A stretch of 64,000 nucleotides of DNA from NCBI GenBank assembly GCA_964017185.1, contig OZ024879.1:44337883-44401882 (forward strand), in the 5' to 3' direction. This document shows positions 17,218 through 30,645 of this stretch, one piece after another. How positions within the stretch are numbered: the stretch's first letter is position 1; the number at the start of each line of letters is the position of its first letter. Position numbers and translations under genes: made by a program. The notes under the pieces are model-generated. The model was not told the DNA's origin. It saw nothing but the letters and a program-made list of their open reading frames with translations, and searched no databases. The DNA comes from Rugalucina vietnamica (lineage: Eukaryota; Mollusca; Bivalvia; Lucinida; Lucinidae).

Positions 17218-18327
17218 TTGTTCTCCTTTAGCAAAGATGCTAAATTACCTGTTAATTTTTCTGTTTGTGTCAATGAAGGCCAAGACAACCTTCCTACGAT
17301 GTATTGGTTACGTAAGCTTAAAAAAGACAGTATTGGGCTAGATTTATTGCAAATTCTAGTTCTTGTACTACCACTGAACTTTCAAAGATGTTTACTTTCT
17401 GTCTTACTGCTATCAAATCTCATGTCATAAGATACTGTGAGACGGTGTATGAATAAAAATTTCTGGCGAGTTGCTAAGTAAACTCAAGTGTAGAGGGTTC
17501 CGTGCGACGAGTTTGTCCACATACGATTTTTCTATTCTGTATACCACATTGCCACATAAACTGATTAAAGAAAAACTTCTCGATTTGATAGTCTAAGAGT
17601 GGACCTTCAAAAGAGCATTAAATACTATGGTTCACTTTATTTGGCCTGCAGTGGCAGAATCGATATACACTTTGGTCATGTCAGAATGTATACAATGCCT
17701 TATCCTATCTCCTGGATAATATTTATATTAGGTTCGGTACCAGTTATACAGACAAATTGTTGGAATTCCGATGGTACAAATAATATTGCGCCCCTCTCGT
17801 GGCTGATTTGCAAGATATATTTCATAGATTCTCGGGCAGCTTACTCAGTCTGTGAGTCCTGGTTTTTGATTCATCAGGATGTTTATCATGATTTATTTGT
17901 TTGTTCTTGATGATTCATTGACTAGTTAGAGATTCACCACGAGGACCGAATAACTAACTAAATGTTATGAACCACTGCAGAAGCTGAGGGTGAGGTTATG
18001 GCCATGTAAAACCGGTTTAAGCCCGCCAGTAACTTTGTGTTACTGATCGTTCCAAGTCGATACTTCTGTGGTGGTTCTTTTTGTTTTATGTCTTGGTGTT
18101 TAAAAAATTTTTGTGCTGTTGGCGCCTTATGTATGTTTTCATATTTTTAGTTAAGTTAAGGTAACTGAGTGGCCACCTATTGGGAAAATAGCTGCCCATT
18201 CGGCTTACGATTGTTTCATGGTATAAGTACCTGATTGTTAGTTTGGTTTTTTCCCACCTCGGTTTTTGGAGTGGGAATCTTTTTCTGATTGCGCCTTTTC
18301 CTGATCTTTGCCTACTTGTACCTTCTT
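17218..18327 (+). pseudogene. Penelope-like reverse transcriptase copy B, internally deleted (unit 1)
   Basis: 17260-17815 encodes the N-terminal RT part in broken frames. It reads Asn-Leu-Pro-Thr-Met-Tyr-Trp-Leu then Lys-Leu, resembling the LPKLHK region I recall for this family. Later come Ser-Thr-Tyr-Asp-Phe-like finger/palm motifs and a Cys-Ala-Pro-Leu-Val-Ala-Asp segment near 17790. At about 17830 it jumps to the C-terminal tail and 3' untranslated region, so the catalytic palm is deleted. Several frameshifts and stops remain and no product is expected. The end at 18327 abuts copy C head to tail. Copies are at 36598-37707 and 55992-57101. Confidence 0.7.
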
Positions 18328-19771
18328 AACCACGACAATCAAGCTGATGTTAACGATGCCTTTAACTCATATAAGCCTGACGTCCTTTTTGTGGGACATA
18401 GGCAAACATAATAGCCCCAGATGTGATGCCACAGAACGCGGCGTTCCATCTGGGGCTATTCTGTTTGCTTGGAGGAAGTTCATCGAAAAAGTGAATAAAA
18501 ACAAACTTGATGTCCCCCAAAATGAAAGTGGACTCACCCAAATGATAATGTTGGAAAGTCGATTCGTCAAATATGGGTTAATTCGACTTTTAGGTACCTT
18601 GATGACCTTTTGAACATTGGCAACCCTTATTGTAAAGGCATGGTCAAGCAAATTTATCCCCCTGAACTACAGCTGAATAAAGCCAACACCACAGATACCG
18701 AAGCCCCCTTTTTGGATTGCAAATCGATTTGTTTCTTCTAAAATTTATGATAAACGCGATGACAGTAAATTTTCCGTTTTTGGATGGTGACGTTCCTCGC
18801 CGTGCTTCGTATGGTGTTTACATGTCGCAACTTATTAGCTTTTCTAGAGTCTGCAATAATGTAGCGGATTTCACTGCGTGAAATAAATGTGTAACAGCCA
18901 AAGTTCTCCAGCAGAGCTATCTAAATTTTATCGCAGACACTATGATTTGATTACCAAATTTAATGTTGGGCTCAAGACGCTGTATCGTGAGAGCCTTTCG
19001 GAACCCGAAATTCGTGATGACTTAGTTTACAAATTTAAGAAACTTATAGGAAGGAATGATTTTTATTTTCAGTTAAGAAAAATCATAACACGTTACAGAC
19101 GTATAGGTTATAAATTTAATGTTATGTGACAGTCTGCATGCTTAGCTGTTAACCCAATCATGGTTGATAACTACGCTGCCTTCTTAATTTGCACGCAGGC
19201 GGGTCAGGCGTCAGACTCTAGGATGGCGCCGACATAAAGCTATTCATTTTAGTTGGTTCGGGCCGGAGCTTCTTTTTTTGATGCTTGGCCCACCGGGGTT
19301 CAACTGGTGTTTTTCTTTTTCTCAGGGTTTCAGTAAGTTATTCAGCGCTGGGCAGCTTACTGAATCTGTGGTGTCCTCATTTTTTATTCATCGGGGTGGT
19401 TATCATGATTTATTCGTTTGTCCTTCATGGTTCATTGACTTGTTGGAGATTCACCACGAGTACCGAACAACTAACTAAATGTTGTGAACCACAGCAGAAG
19501 ATGAGGGTGAGGTTAGGGTCCGGTTTAAGCCCCCCATTAATTTTATATTACTGATCGTTCCAAGGTTATATTTCTGTTGAGGTTCTAATTGTTTTGTGTT
19601 ATGTGCTGTTTGATCCTTATGCACGTTTTTAAAGTTTTAGTTAAGTTTCGGTAATTGAGTGGGCGCCTAGTGGGAAATAGCTGCTAACTCGACTTACGAT
19701 ATGTTTTACGATTAGTTTTTACCCACTCCTTGGATTGTGGAGTGGGAATTTCTTTTTTGTTTGCGCATGAT
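18328..19771 (+). pseudogene. Penelope-like reverse transcriptase copy C with nested insertion (unit 1)
   Basis: It encodes the part of RT missing from copy B. After a ~208-bp insertion (18370-18577) the frame reads Phe-Arg-Tyr-Leu-Asp-Asp (18589-18606), the catalytic YxDD box, then Glu-Ala-Pro-Phe-Leu-Asp near 18701. A frame-shifted Gly-Asp-Val-Pro-Arg-Arg segment and an intact 80-codon stretch (18887-19129) with Lys-Phe-Tyr-Arg-Arg-His and Val-Gly-Leu-Lys motifs follow. The C-terminal tail and 3' untranslated region run through the unit boundary to 19771. Frameshifts and stops make it inactive. The family is assigned from recalled bivalve RT proteins. Penelope-like is favoured, but a related non-LTR class is possible. 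Confidence 0.72.
18370..18577. mobile_element. Short palindrome-centred insertion inside RT copy C
   Basis: It separates the Ala-Phe-Asn-Ser codons (to 18369) from Asn-Ser-Thr-Phe-Arg-Tyr-Leu-Asp-Asp (from 18580), which should be adjacent. The flanks TTAACTCA and TTAATTCG look like a decayed 8-bp target duplication. Inside, 18400-18471 folds into a hairpin with ~23-bp arms and a GC-rich tip. Copies are at 37750-37957 and 57144-57351. Confidence 0.55.
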
Positions 19772-22765
19772 TCAGTATGAAGGAACTTGTCCCCATGTTA
19801 TGCCATTTTATATCTTTAAACTTCACGCGCCGTGATAATCGCAACATAACGTGACATACGTATTAAAGCGGGGTCAACACCGTCAAAGACCGTAACGCAC
19901 TGTAACAAAACGAAACAAAATGTGTTCCGTAGGAAACGGGACGTGACGTGAGACGCTCAAGATCCAGATCCGTAGCTTACCGGGCTATTCACTAGCTTCA
20001 CGTTGCACTACGGACCGCCTCTGAGTTTTACTACGTACTGTTACGTACTGTCACGGTGTATTACGTTCAGCACGTTTTATCACGACCCATTACGTTTCTC
20101 ATTTCCGCCGTGACTGCCGTGGCAGATTTTTAAACTGCCAAAACATTTGCCATGGTGCCCACGGTTATCACGGCCTGCTACGTTTGCCTATCCCTATCCC
20201 ATTCTCTGGCGTTGCGTCACGTTTATCCCGGTTTGATCACGGTTGTCTCAAATGTGGCTGCCGTGACCGCCGGGAACATAGTGTAAACGCTACATTAACA
20301 ATAGAGAACATACGCTGCACTATGTCTTGAAGAAGGAATAAAATTCCCTGCATTCTTAATCAACTCTGCAGTCGATTGTTGAGGAGCGGGGTTAAAATTA
20401 TTTCAAAGGACTTATTCTTTGTATTGCATCATGCTTACGTTTCGTCCGTAGTAGACCTTGACAGAACAAATAAATAAAAAAAATAATTATAATAATAAAA
20501 GACGTGCTACGCCTTGGTCAAAACGCAACTGACCGCATTAGAACGTAACAGGCCGTAATAGAACGTGGTAATAATCGTGACAGATCGTTGATAACCGTAA
20601 AGTACCGTAGTGCCTCCGTGACACACCGGCTTATAAGTACCACGGTTTGTTACGGATATCGTAATACAACGTAAGAAGACTTAACAAGACGTGATAGATC
20701 TTGACAACAGAGAAAAATATGACCAAAATTCCACGGCACGCTACGTTTCGAGCCAACGGGGCTGCCGTGTCCGCCGGGAACATAGTGTAAACGCAGCATA
20801 AGAAACTTCAGTGACATGACATTAACGGAAGATCATCCGTTCGTTCGCATGGAATCAGAAAACCTAACTTCCCTCTCAGAAAAAAACAGCTGTTTCTATA
20901 GATCCAGACAGAAGTGACATGAGTTTTTCTGATATCAACGTCACTGTAGAGGATCGTGACACGCTTACTCAAATACTGGAGCAAATAAAAGAATTATTAC
21001 CGGCTGTGACTGCTCATCTTTCAGAACATAGTCGCCTTGACGAATGGGTTGCGCTTTTTCAAACTCATAAAAGCTGGAGATTTTGATGTCGATCATATCG
21101 CCACCCAGTTGTTCTGTGATGTCGTCAAATTCGCACAAGTCGGATACGTTCATTCAGTGCGTTTCTCTCCAGCGCTAGCGCCTCAGCATGAGACGTCACG
21201 GTGACACCTCCATCTTACAGCTGTAAACTACCCGCCCCACTGGCACCTCCAATTTCATAAGCCTCTGTGACTTCTTTTGATGGACCTTCTTCTATTTCGA
21301 CATGAAATGCCCTGTCGACATTATTTTCTGACTCCTCAATAAACGACACGTCTAAAACATTATCCATTGTAAGACCTTAAAATGTCGTCTGTCTCCAGTT
21401 ATCCTGTAGTCTTTAACCTGTTACGAAATATCTACCGTCGTTACGAACCTGTTATGAAAAAAACTGAAAGCTATAGCAACATGTACGTTTTAGAAACGGG
21501 TTTGTTTAGAATGAGACGTTTGATAATCGGGGACGTTCTTTGAATGTATGGTATGAAATACTCTGTCAAATTATGTCAAGTCATAAAAACAACAAAAAGT
21601 TGAAACTGAAAGCAAAAAAATAGGATTTAAATGAGGATTTTGTAGACAAAATACAGTTTTGTAAACAAAACTTGTATCAGCTGAGAGTACACTGTCTCAT
21701 ATTACAACCGCATTCAATAAGTTTAAATAATTATTCTGGACAAATCCAAAACTACAAAATATGCTACTTGCATTTTTTCACTGAAAGCGGACATAAGCAT
21801 ATTTCGTCCTGAACCTGTAGCGCACTGTCGTCCAGAACCACACTATGTAGTAAAGAACATCCCTAAGCGTGTATATGCATCAGGAAAACATGTCCGTGCA
21901 ATGTATACCCCCTAAACCCCACTTTTATATAGCAAAACTGGGGTACGCAGGGGTATACCTATTTTTCTTATGTTTGCTCCAAAACATAGACTGTGGGTAC
22001 TCGTTAGAACCGCCTCGGCGAGGCGGTTCTAACGTGTACCCACAATCTATGATTTGAGAAAAAATAAGAAAAATATCAAACATTTTCTGCTGAAAATTTT
22101 CATTTTTTAAAATTTTAAAAATCTCTGTATATTGCATGGGCAAGTTTTCGTAATGTATGTTTCTAAGAAAAATTTTGTAGCATATGTTTCTGTTGATACA
22201 TTACGGAAACTTATCCATGAATACTTTGGAATTTATTTTAATTACATATTAAATATCTATTTATGAACTAAATTTTAATTTTACAAATATTTACCTTGCC
22301 TATCATAAAATAATGGTTTATTATATTGATTTTTGTAAGGATTTAGCATTTTTGACTTTTAAATTACATCAATTATTGAGTTTTTCTCTTGACCCCGTCA
22401 AACCTCAATTTTACTATATATAAGTATAGGTTTGAAGGGGTTAAGTTCCACACGAAGATGTTTCCATGATGCATATAGACAGGCCGACTTTGACTGCTGA
22501 ATCTGCAAAATTGTTGACGTGTTGGCTTTTTTCATGAACCGTCCTCATACACGTCTTAATCATTGCGGCAGTTAGCTTTTGACTTTCAATTTGCAAAGAA
22601 GCAAATTTTAAGAAACATCACTGAGAAGTTTATACTATTTCAAACTCTTGTGTGGACAACACTGACGGTTCTTTGTAAACATACAAAAGGTAAATGAATT
22701 ATTTCAGACATACAATAATCTTAAGATGTTTTGCACCACCTTACTTCTTTGATTTTTATTTATGA

Positions 22766-22982
22766 TTTTTGTTTGTCTGTTTGTTTGTGTTGACGCTTAA
22801 CGTCCCAGTCAACAATTTTTCAGTCATGTCGGGACGGAGCCAACGATTCCTGGGTTTAACCAGTACTGCAGGGAGTTTATGTGTCTTGCTCAAGGACACA
22901 ACACGGTGACGCCTGTGGGGATCGAACCCAGAGGACCTCTCGATTCGGAGTCCGACGCTCTACCACTACGCCACTGCGCTCC
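22766..22982 (-). mobile_element. tRNA-derived SINE 1 (unit 2)
   Basis: Same as the unit 1 copy. Confidence 0.75.
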
Positions 22983-23427
22983 TTGTTGTCTTACATATTA
23001 TATCCCTACGTTTTTGAATTAACGCAGTTTAAACTATACTGTAAATACTACTAAACCTGTGACAGGGATAAACCCACTTTAAATCCAATACAGAAACATT
23101 CTGAAAGCCCACATGTCATACGCCAGAGATTAGATTTGAATTTGTTTTTCACCAATCAGCTAAGGAGTATTTTCCATAAAGGGTGTAGCATGTTTGCTCG
23201 AAGGCTTTTATACGACTTTCGTAAAGTGAAAGGGACGCAAGAGTTTTGCATGAATGAAAGAATTCACAAAAAATTAAAGTGATCAGAACTCACTTGTGAA
23301 TATTATTTATTTATTTGTTTATTTATTTATTTATTGTGTGTGTGTGTGTGCGTGCGTGTGTGTGTGCGTGCGTGCGTGCGTGTGAATATTATTTATTTAT
23401 TTATTTAATTATTTATTTATTTTGTGT

Positions 23428-23483
<56 letters not shown>

Positions 23484-25339
23484 TATGTCAATTGTATAGA
23501 GCAGTGGCTGTGAAAAGGTTAAGTCTGACAGAAAATGTATAATAATTTTTACAACAATTTGGGTTTCCGACCAGGTACAACACAAACCAGCCTGTACAGT
23601 CACAGAAGAAACCCAGAATCTTGAAAAATTGGGTATAAGTAGAGGAGGAAATGTACTGTCCATGTAGCGAAAACAAAGACGCTGATCAGTTTCGCGGTTA
23701 CCGCGAAGCTGATCTGCGTCTTTGTTTTCGCCCATGCAAATTGTTGGTTTTCTCACGCACAGGCTCATATTTTTTGTCTTATGTTTTCGGTCAGTGTCTT
23801 ACTTACATGTTTTTAAAAGCGGGGGATTTTTACGTAAATGCAAATAAAACATGGACGCACAGTAAAGTGCTGATTATTTAAACCGTCAAACGTACGGATT
23901 TTCTAAGTTAAAAAATAAAAATGTTGAAAGAAAATGATATGTCAACACATTAATTCTAACACACCTCGCCTATATAGCAAATGGTAAAAAAACGTGTTAT
24001 ATTGTGCAACAATTTCACTGGGCGAATAAGCGTGACGTTACTTTGCGGCATTTGTGACGTCAGCTATCCCACAAAGCAGCGTTGGACGGTGAAACGTCGT
24101 TTAAGCGCACAACAAACGTAATAAGTGTGTGCAAATACCAGCATTACAGTCAAATATTTGGCGGGATATCTGCAATGCAATGGCGGAAAGCTGAACGATA
24201 TCGACGGTTTCAGCAACATTTACTCCATTTGTTGTGTGTTAGAATCGAAATAAATCAGCTCAAGTGCGTGAATTGTTGAGTAATAATTCACTGTTTGTCG
24301 GTCAGTTGTAAGACGATAAATCACTCGCGCTACGCGCTCGTGATTTGATCTTCTTTACAACTGACCTCCAAACAGTGAATTATTACTCAACAATTCACTG
24401 CTAGAGCTGATCTATTTCTTAATTTAAATTCAAGCTGATCTGCGCCTTTGTTTTCGCCTATGCAGATTGTTGGCTTTCCCATGGGGCGGCTCATATCTTG
24501 TATTTTAGTTTTGACGTTTTTGCCGCGACGTCAAACCTTTAATCTATGTTTCCCGTAAAGATAACGTCAGGACGTTATAAATTTGAATTTTGGTAATGCC
24601 AAAACAATATGGCGACGTTCCCGCTGAAGAGCTGTTAGAAGTGAAAGCACTACAGGACTGAAATAAATTGTTGCTGTACTTTCATTTCTTTCTTTTTTCC
24701 TATCAACACCGACACAAGGACTTGTTATATATATATATATATATACTCAGAGGATAAAGTTTAGTCAGTAACTTTGACCAGCCCGATTACTATAATGCCC
24801 AGCCGCTTGTCTTAGATGTTCTCCTGCATTAAATTTGCAAAGTCAGTCTCGAAAGAAACTCCACCAGTTGTCAATTTCGACAGAGTAATTGGTCTTTTTC
24901 GTAAAACATCATTTTTGTAATTACCCGATAAATGATCAAATCGGCGCTTTGATTAATAGCGCTTTCTGATAGAGGTTGTATCCAGTGACAAAAATCCGAA
25001 AAAAATCTTTTCAAAATTCAGCCACAGTCTCGAGAAATAACAAGTCAAATATTCATTATTTTTAGATTACCTCCCTTTCATTTAAAACAAGAACGAAAAT
25101 TGGTGTATGCACTGTGGCAAAACCACATGCGATATTTCAATCGTTTTTGTTGGAAACGTTAGGTTTTATTCACAGTTTTATGACTGGTAATTTTAATCCC
25201 AAACTATCGAGGGGTTTTGATGCTATAGCGATTTAAACTGTCCCAATGGGATTTTACAGGTATTTTCACTGACTAAACTTTTGCCGGTGAGCATATATTG
25301 TCAGCGCAAATTTGTTTTGTAATTTTAGAGCGTCAACAC

Positions 25340-27221
25340 ATGATGAGGGCCTTAATAGTTATAATTATGCTGATTCAAGCTGTGGTACAGATAAGCTACG
25401 CACAATTTAGTGATTGTGTTCCACCTACAGCCTATATGAGAAGTTACTTTGAGTGTGAATCAAGCTGTCATGATTAGTGAGTATTGCGCGTATACCACAA
25501 ACGATGAGATGCAAATCCCGCTAACAAAACGACCGATGCTCATTGATTGTCATGGACACCATAATTTAACTGACTGATGCTCATTGATTGTCATGGACAC
25601 CATAATTTAAACAAAAGACATTCTTAGATTATTCCATTATGCCATTCTGATTCGAATTACAAACTTGATTTAAACCGCCTTATTGGCTACCTGGTTAACC
25701 AAAATCTTAAGAGCAATGTTTGATAAAATTACAGTTATAACATACTAGTAATGTCTAAGGTCTTTATATTTTGGCCGTTACGTTAATTCTTACTTAACAT
25801 GTTACTAAAATGTTAAAGTAAGCAATGATAGCACAATCATGACAATGGCGAGATCGTAAAGAAATACACTCCAAATCGGAGGTAAGACAAATAATCCTAA
25901 ATTCTTGCATAGATTTCTATGCGCATAGCTGTTGAAGAAGTTTTCGATTGGTCGAAAGCCGTGTTCAAACAGCAAAACCCATGTTCAAATCATGAAATTC
26001 AAGTGCCGTTTGAACATGTAATTTAGCTGACGTCATTGGTCAATGCGACGTGACGTCATGTGTTTTGTAGAAACAAAATGGCCGACGTTGAAGAAGCTCC
26101 GCGGTTTTCGGTGAGTTTTTACGTTGTTAATGTTATTTTCATGAGATTTTAAGTGGATTAGAGTGAAAATGCAAGAATAGCGATCAACCATGATTTGTTT
26201 CAGTGTTCAAACATTCGCTGGATCACTCGGAAGGTGTTTGAACACGCGGCCTGCGGCCTTGTTTTCAAACACCTTCCTCGTGATCCATCGAATGTTTGAA
26301 CACTGAAAACCATGGTTGATCCCTATAGTCACAATATGGTACTTAATCAGCGGTTAGTACTATAATATTATGTTAAAGTGGGAATTTGTTGACATCGTCC
26401 CGACCCACGCAGGTTCTAATATCAAGACACAGCAAGCCTGCAATATATTATATAAATATATTGAATAATGGATGTAAACAACATACAAGGATGACAACGT
26501 TCAATGAATCAATGTACTAGCGTGAAGGCATTTCAACTGACATTTGATGGCTTATACGTATGTCTATTGAATGGTTTGACTTGAACCACTTTTCCTGGGC
26601 AGGCTCAGACATGAGCGGTTAACCAGTATTTAGAAATTTATTATCGGTTAAGATTCATTTTCTTACCAATGTTTATTTGGTCCCATTTAGATAATACTAG
26701 TCTTTGTATCGACTACCATGTTGAAAGTTGCAAAATTTCAGTTATTCGTTTTGGTTCCATGTTGCCAAATCTAAAGGGTCACTGACGAGACTTTAATAGA
26801 CGAAACCGCGGTATGGCCCATGCCCTTTCTCATTAATATGTTCGCTGCTCTTAAAGGATCTCAGTTTTAATTTTTATTTAGATTGTAAGTCAGAAGTGTA
26901 AAAGGTTTGCCTTGAGGCACAAGCAGTCCATTTATTTCTTTATGTCCAAACGGGCGGGGCCCCAAAACGTGATTAGCCCACGCTCTTGTAGTACAAGATG
27001 TCGGGAGGGGGCAGAGCGGGGTTGTTGGTTGATTTCGGTTCATTTCTTCACAATCCTTTCTTACTTTATTTAAATGTATATGCTTCGTTTATTTCAGTTG
27101 CAGGAAAAACGACCAGCACGGGTGTCGTTGTGGAGAAGCCTCAAATGAAAAGTGCCTCACAGATTTTGATAGAAATATCTTTTGTGCTTGTGGGTGTGGT
27201 ATGGGCTCATCTGGGAAATAA
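25340..27221 (+). CDS. Secreted ten-cysteine peptide, two coding exons (unit 2)
   Basis: Coding exons are 25340-25476 and 27098-27221, with the same GTGAGT donor, TTTCAG acceptor and phase-2 junction as in unit 1. The product is 86 residues. Exon 1 appears identical to that of unit 1. In exon 2, codon 64 is AAG (Lys) instead of ATG (Met), and the codon for Gly85 is GGG instead of GGA, which is silent. All ten cysteines are kept. By side-chain count the mature net charge moves from about -3 to -2. The intron carries the same hammerhead (26776-26819) and foldback (26182-26321) as unit 1. Confidence 0.82.
26776..26819 (+). ncRNA. Hammerhead ribozyme A, intronic (unit 2)
   Basis: Identical by eye to the unit 1 motif: CTGACGA core, GAAA, GTA cleavage triplet and 6-bp stem I. 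It sits in the intron of the unit 2 peptide gene. Confidence 0.75.
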
Positions 27222-27676
27222 TCCTACATGTTTCCCTTACAACACCAAATTAAATGGAATATGACTACAGATTTCTCTGAACTTTAGCTGATATAGGAGT
27301 CTTGGTCCGAACATCTACTATAAACTACCTAAAATTGCCGGTCTGATCATCCGCGGTCATACTAGATATTTATGTTTTCAGCAGCTGGTGCTTGTTATCC
27401 ATAAGATTTCAGAGTACAGTGCAATCACTTTCACCGCGCCGCTTGAACTCACGTGGCTTTATCATGCGCATATTGCCAACTGGAACAATATTCTTCAATA
27501 CACATTGGGCATTACCGAAGTGTTACCTGGAAAATTACCTTTGCAAAACGAATTCGGATATTTCCCATACATCGCTATCAGCGATTGCCTTTATTTGACA
27601 CCTGTGTGACATCGGGCAATATTCTGATATTTCACAGGTAACTTACAAGGTGGAAAAACATTATAAATAACAATTT

Positions 27677-28159
27677 TGTGGAGTGAGAATTTTTTCTGAT
27701 TGCGCCATTTCCTGATCAATACCTACTTTTACCTTTTGATAATATGGGCAGGCCCAGTGGATGTGGTTTGTGCATGATAATTATAAAGTTTCCGACCACT
27801 TCATGCGACTAACCGGCAGGACGATTATCAAGAGAAATAGAGGGTTTTACACGAGTGGTCATTTCATATGAAATTTATTAAACGAGCCTTCGGCGAGTTT
27901 AACAAATTTCATATGAAATGAGCACGAGTGTACGATTCGCTTTATCATAGGATTTTTAAAACAGGATTTAATGCCGAAGCCCCCTTTTCAGACTTACACC
28001 TTTCTGTTGCAAATGGATTTGTTTCTTCTAAAACGTATGCGGTTAATCGTGATTCGGAGTTACTACAATGGCACCGTTTCAAAGTATATCGTAATATTCG
28101 AATGACAAGAAATAAATGGAAAAAAATATTAGCAACCAATATCGAAAGATAACTTACAT
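27677..28159 (+). pseudogene. Penelope-like RT fragment D with foldback (unit 2)
   Basis: Same fragment as in unit 1. Confidence 0.55.
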
Positions 28160-30599
28160 GTAACCTTTCATTTTCGGGAAAATTGGCGAACCGCCTTTGA
28201 TAACCATGTGTAAAAGAAAGCTTTTTCCATTGTGTTTTGTATAAAAGCCGGGAAACATTGACGTGAACAAGCTGGTTACGTCATTATCCACGATCATTGA
28301 GCGATGGAATGAAACGTGTTTGAATCAAGAGTCAAGTGGCCAAGTTCATTTTAAAAATTTCGTGTTTTATGTTTTTGTAAAATTCTTTTGAAAATTATTT
28401 TGATCCGGATCATCTACAGATCCGCTATGGTTACAACAAGTGAATACGTATCTGTTTTTCCCACCTCGGTTTTTGGAGTGGGAATCTTTTTCTGATTGCG
28501 CCTTTCCTGATCTTTGCCTACTTGTACCTTTTTGTAATGGAAAAGCGTTATTATAAAACATTATCAAGTAATTGCCAGTAAGATGATTATGTAGTAATTA
28601 CCCGCTGAGCGACAGGTGGGTATGATATTTTCCTGACCTGTCCAGGCAAAAGCATGCACCGAGAGCCCGAAGGGCTCGAGGTGCATGCTTTTGGCTGGAC
28701 AGGTCAGGAAAATATCATGCCCACCTGTCGCGAAGCGGGTAATTAACTTACCTTATGACCCGACTTGGTGAAATTTTAGTTTCCGCCCGACCTACACAAC
28801 GACAAATCAAACACTGGTTACTTTTTGATCTGTTCGGAGCTTATACGAAATATTACATAAACGAATGACCGAAACATTTTGTCCATTAAAATTTCTTTTT
28901 TCGAGACGTAACTGTTAAACGAACACTGCACGTGCAAAACGAGGAATCTTGTCAACGATCTGTCTTCGCTATTGTCAAAAATAGATCAGAATGGAGTATC
29001 TTCCCTTGTACGTTTTAAACGTTTTGAAACATATTTTTATTTTGTAATATTCAGCATTTCTTTCTCAAATTTTCTAATCAACAACAGGAATTATCTTTTA
29101 TCAAAACAGATAACAGCTGGGCGAGCAAATAAAAATTATCTCTTCTGTTATATGTAAACCGTAGCACCATTTCGTTTTGAGTTTCAAATAAGTATATATA
29201 GCGTGTGTAGGATTGTAATGCAGGGTTTGAAACCTACGGACCTAACTTTCTAAAATCCCCATAGTAAGTTAGGGGACCATTGTAAAAATGCCCAGCTGTA
29301 TTTAAGGGATACAGTTGGTCGTTTATGATATACGCAATTCAAAAATGTGTGAAATTGGTTTCTCATTCATTGTTCTTGCACTTTTACAACTAACAATAAC
29401 ACACTAACATTATAATACGAGAATCAGAAACCAACTTCCAACTCGAGAAGACACTCATCTCAATGCAGCTGCCCAGTCCGATCATGGCACTGCAATCGAT
29501 ATTCATGCGCACTGGGCAAATCCTTAATTCAATACTACTCAAACAAGGATTTCAAAGAAGTTACATTGGGATGGAAGTCCGAGTCGAAATGGCATGGCCA
29601 CGCTTTAGTGGAGCTTTCATCAGCTGTCGGAAAGTAGGAATGTCACTTTCACCACTTGTCTGGGGGTAAGGACACTTTCCTTACCTCCAAACAGGTATGA
29701 AAGTACTTTCCTTACCTCCAGACAGGTGTGAAAGTATTTTCTATACTACCGTAGACACTGCACGTGCAGTAAGTTATGAAAAATAACTCCCCATGATTAA
29801 CATTGCAGTCATAAGGTAACCTTAAATAAGTAATGGACTTGACCTTAAAAGTACACTCATTACTGCGTGAACTCGCACAATATCTGACTGAACTTGTTTA
29901 ACAAGAAGTCGTGTCCGGAAAAAGCCTCTCAACCGAATAATCCATTGAATATGTAACCTGGGGCTAGCTAGAAATCACAGAAGGGTAACTAATTTATCAT
30001 AGTGTCCTTTTGAAAGCACGCATATAGAAAAAAAAAACTGCCCTGTACATGTATCTTGTGAGTACCCCAATGTGTACAAACATGATATTTGCAATGAGCA
30101 CGTTCGCTATAGTACAAATTTGAGCACAAAAACGCCAAGGGGCGAATATCGAAAAACGAAAACCGAACTAACTTCTTTTTTTGAATATCGAAAACCGAAT
30201 ATCAAACTAACTTATTTTTTTGAATATCGAAAAAGGAATATCAAACTGACTTATTTTTTGAATCTCGAAAAACGAAAAACGAATATCGAATTAACTTATT
30301 TTTTGAATATCGAAAAACGAAAAACGAATATCGAACTAACTTCTTTTTTTGAATATCGAAAAACGAAAAACGAATATCGAACTAACTTCTTTTTTTGAAT
30401 ATCGAAAAACGAAAAACGAATATCGAACTAACTTATTTTTTTGAATATCGAAAAACGAATACCGAACTAACTTCTTTTTTTTTTTGAATATCGAAAAGCG
30501 AAAAACGAAAATCGAACTAACTTCTCAGTGCCGAATGAAATAAAATATAAAAGCTTGATCCTTTGGAAGCAGTAAAAAACGTTCAAAGGGAGGTAGTAT

Positions 30600-30645
30600 G
30601 GGCCATATTGCTCAATTTCGGGTACTGAACCCTCATCAGTGACCC
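30600..30645 (-). ncRNA. Hammerhead ribozyme B (unit 2)
   Basis: Same sequence and fold as the unit 1 copy: CTGATGA, 4-bp stem II, GAAA, minimal stem III and extended stem I. Confidence 0.85.

Larger units (their letters stand above)
1..19395. repeat. Macro-repeat unit 1 (~19.4 kb)
   Basis: The sequence from base 1 recurs from 19396, 38776 and 58170 in the same orientation and order, including every short ORF, hairpin and microsatellite. Unit 1 differs most from the others. Examples are T versus C at 5127, T versus C at 5906, M versus K at codon 64 of the peptide gene, and a 51-base instead of 31-base T tract at 13785. Unit boundaries are arbitrary because both window ends lie inside the array. 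Confidence 0.97.
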
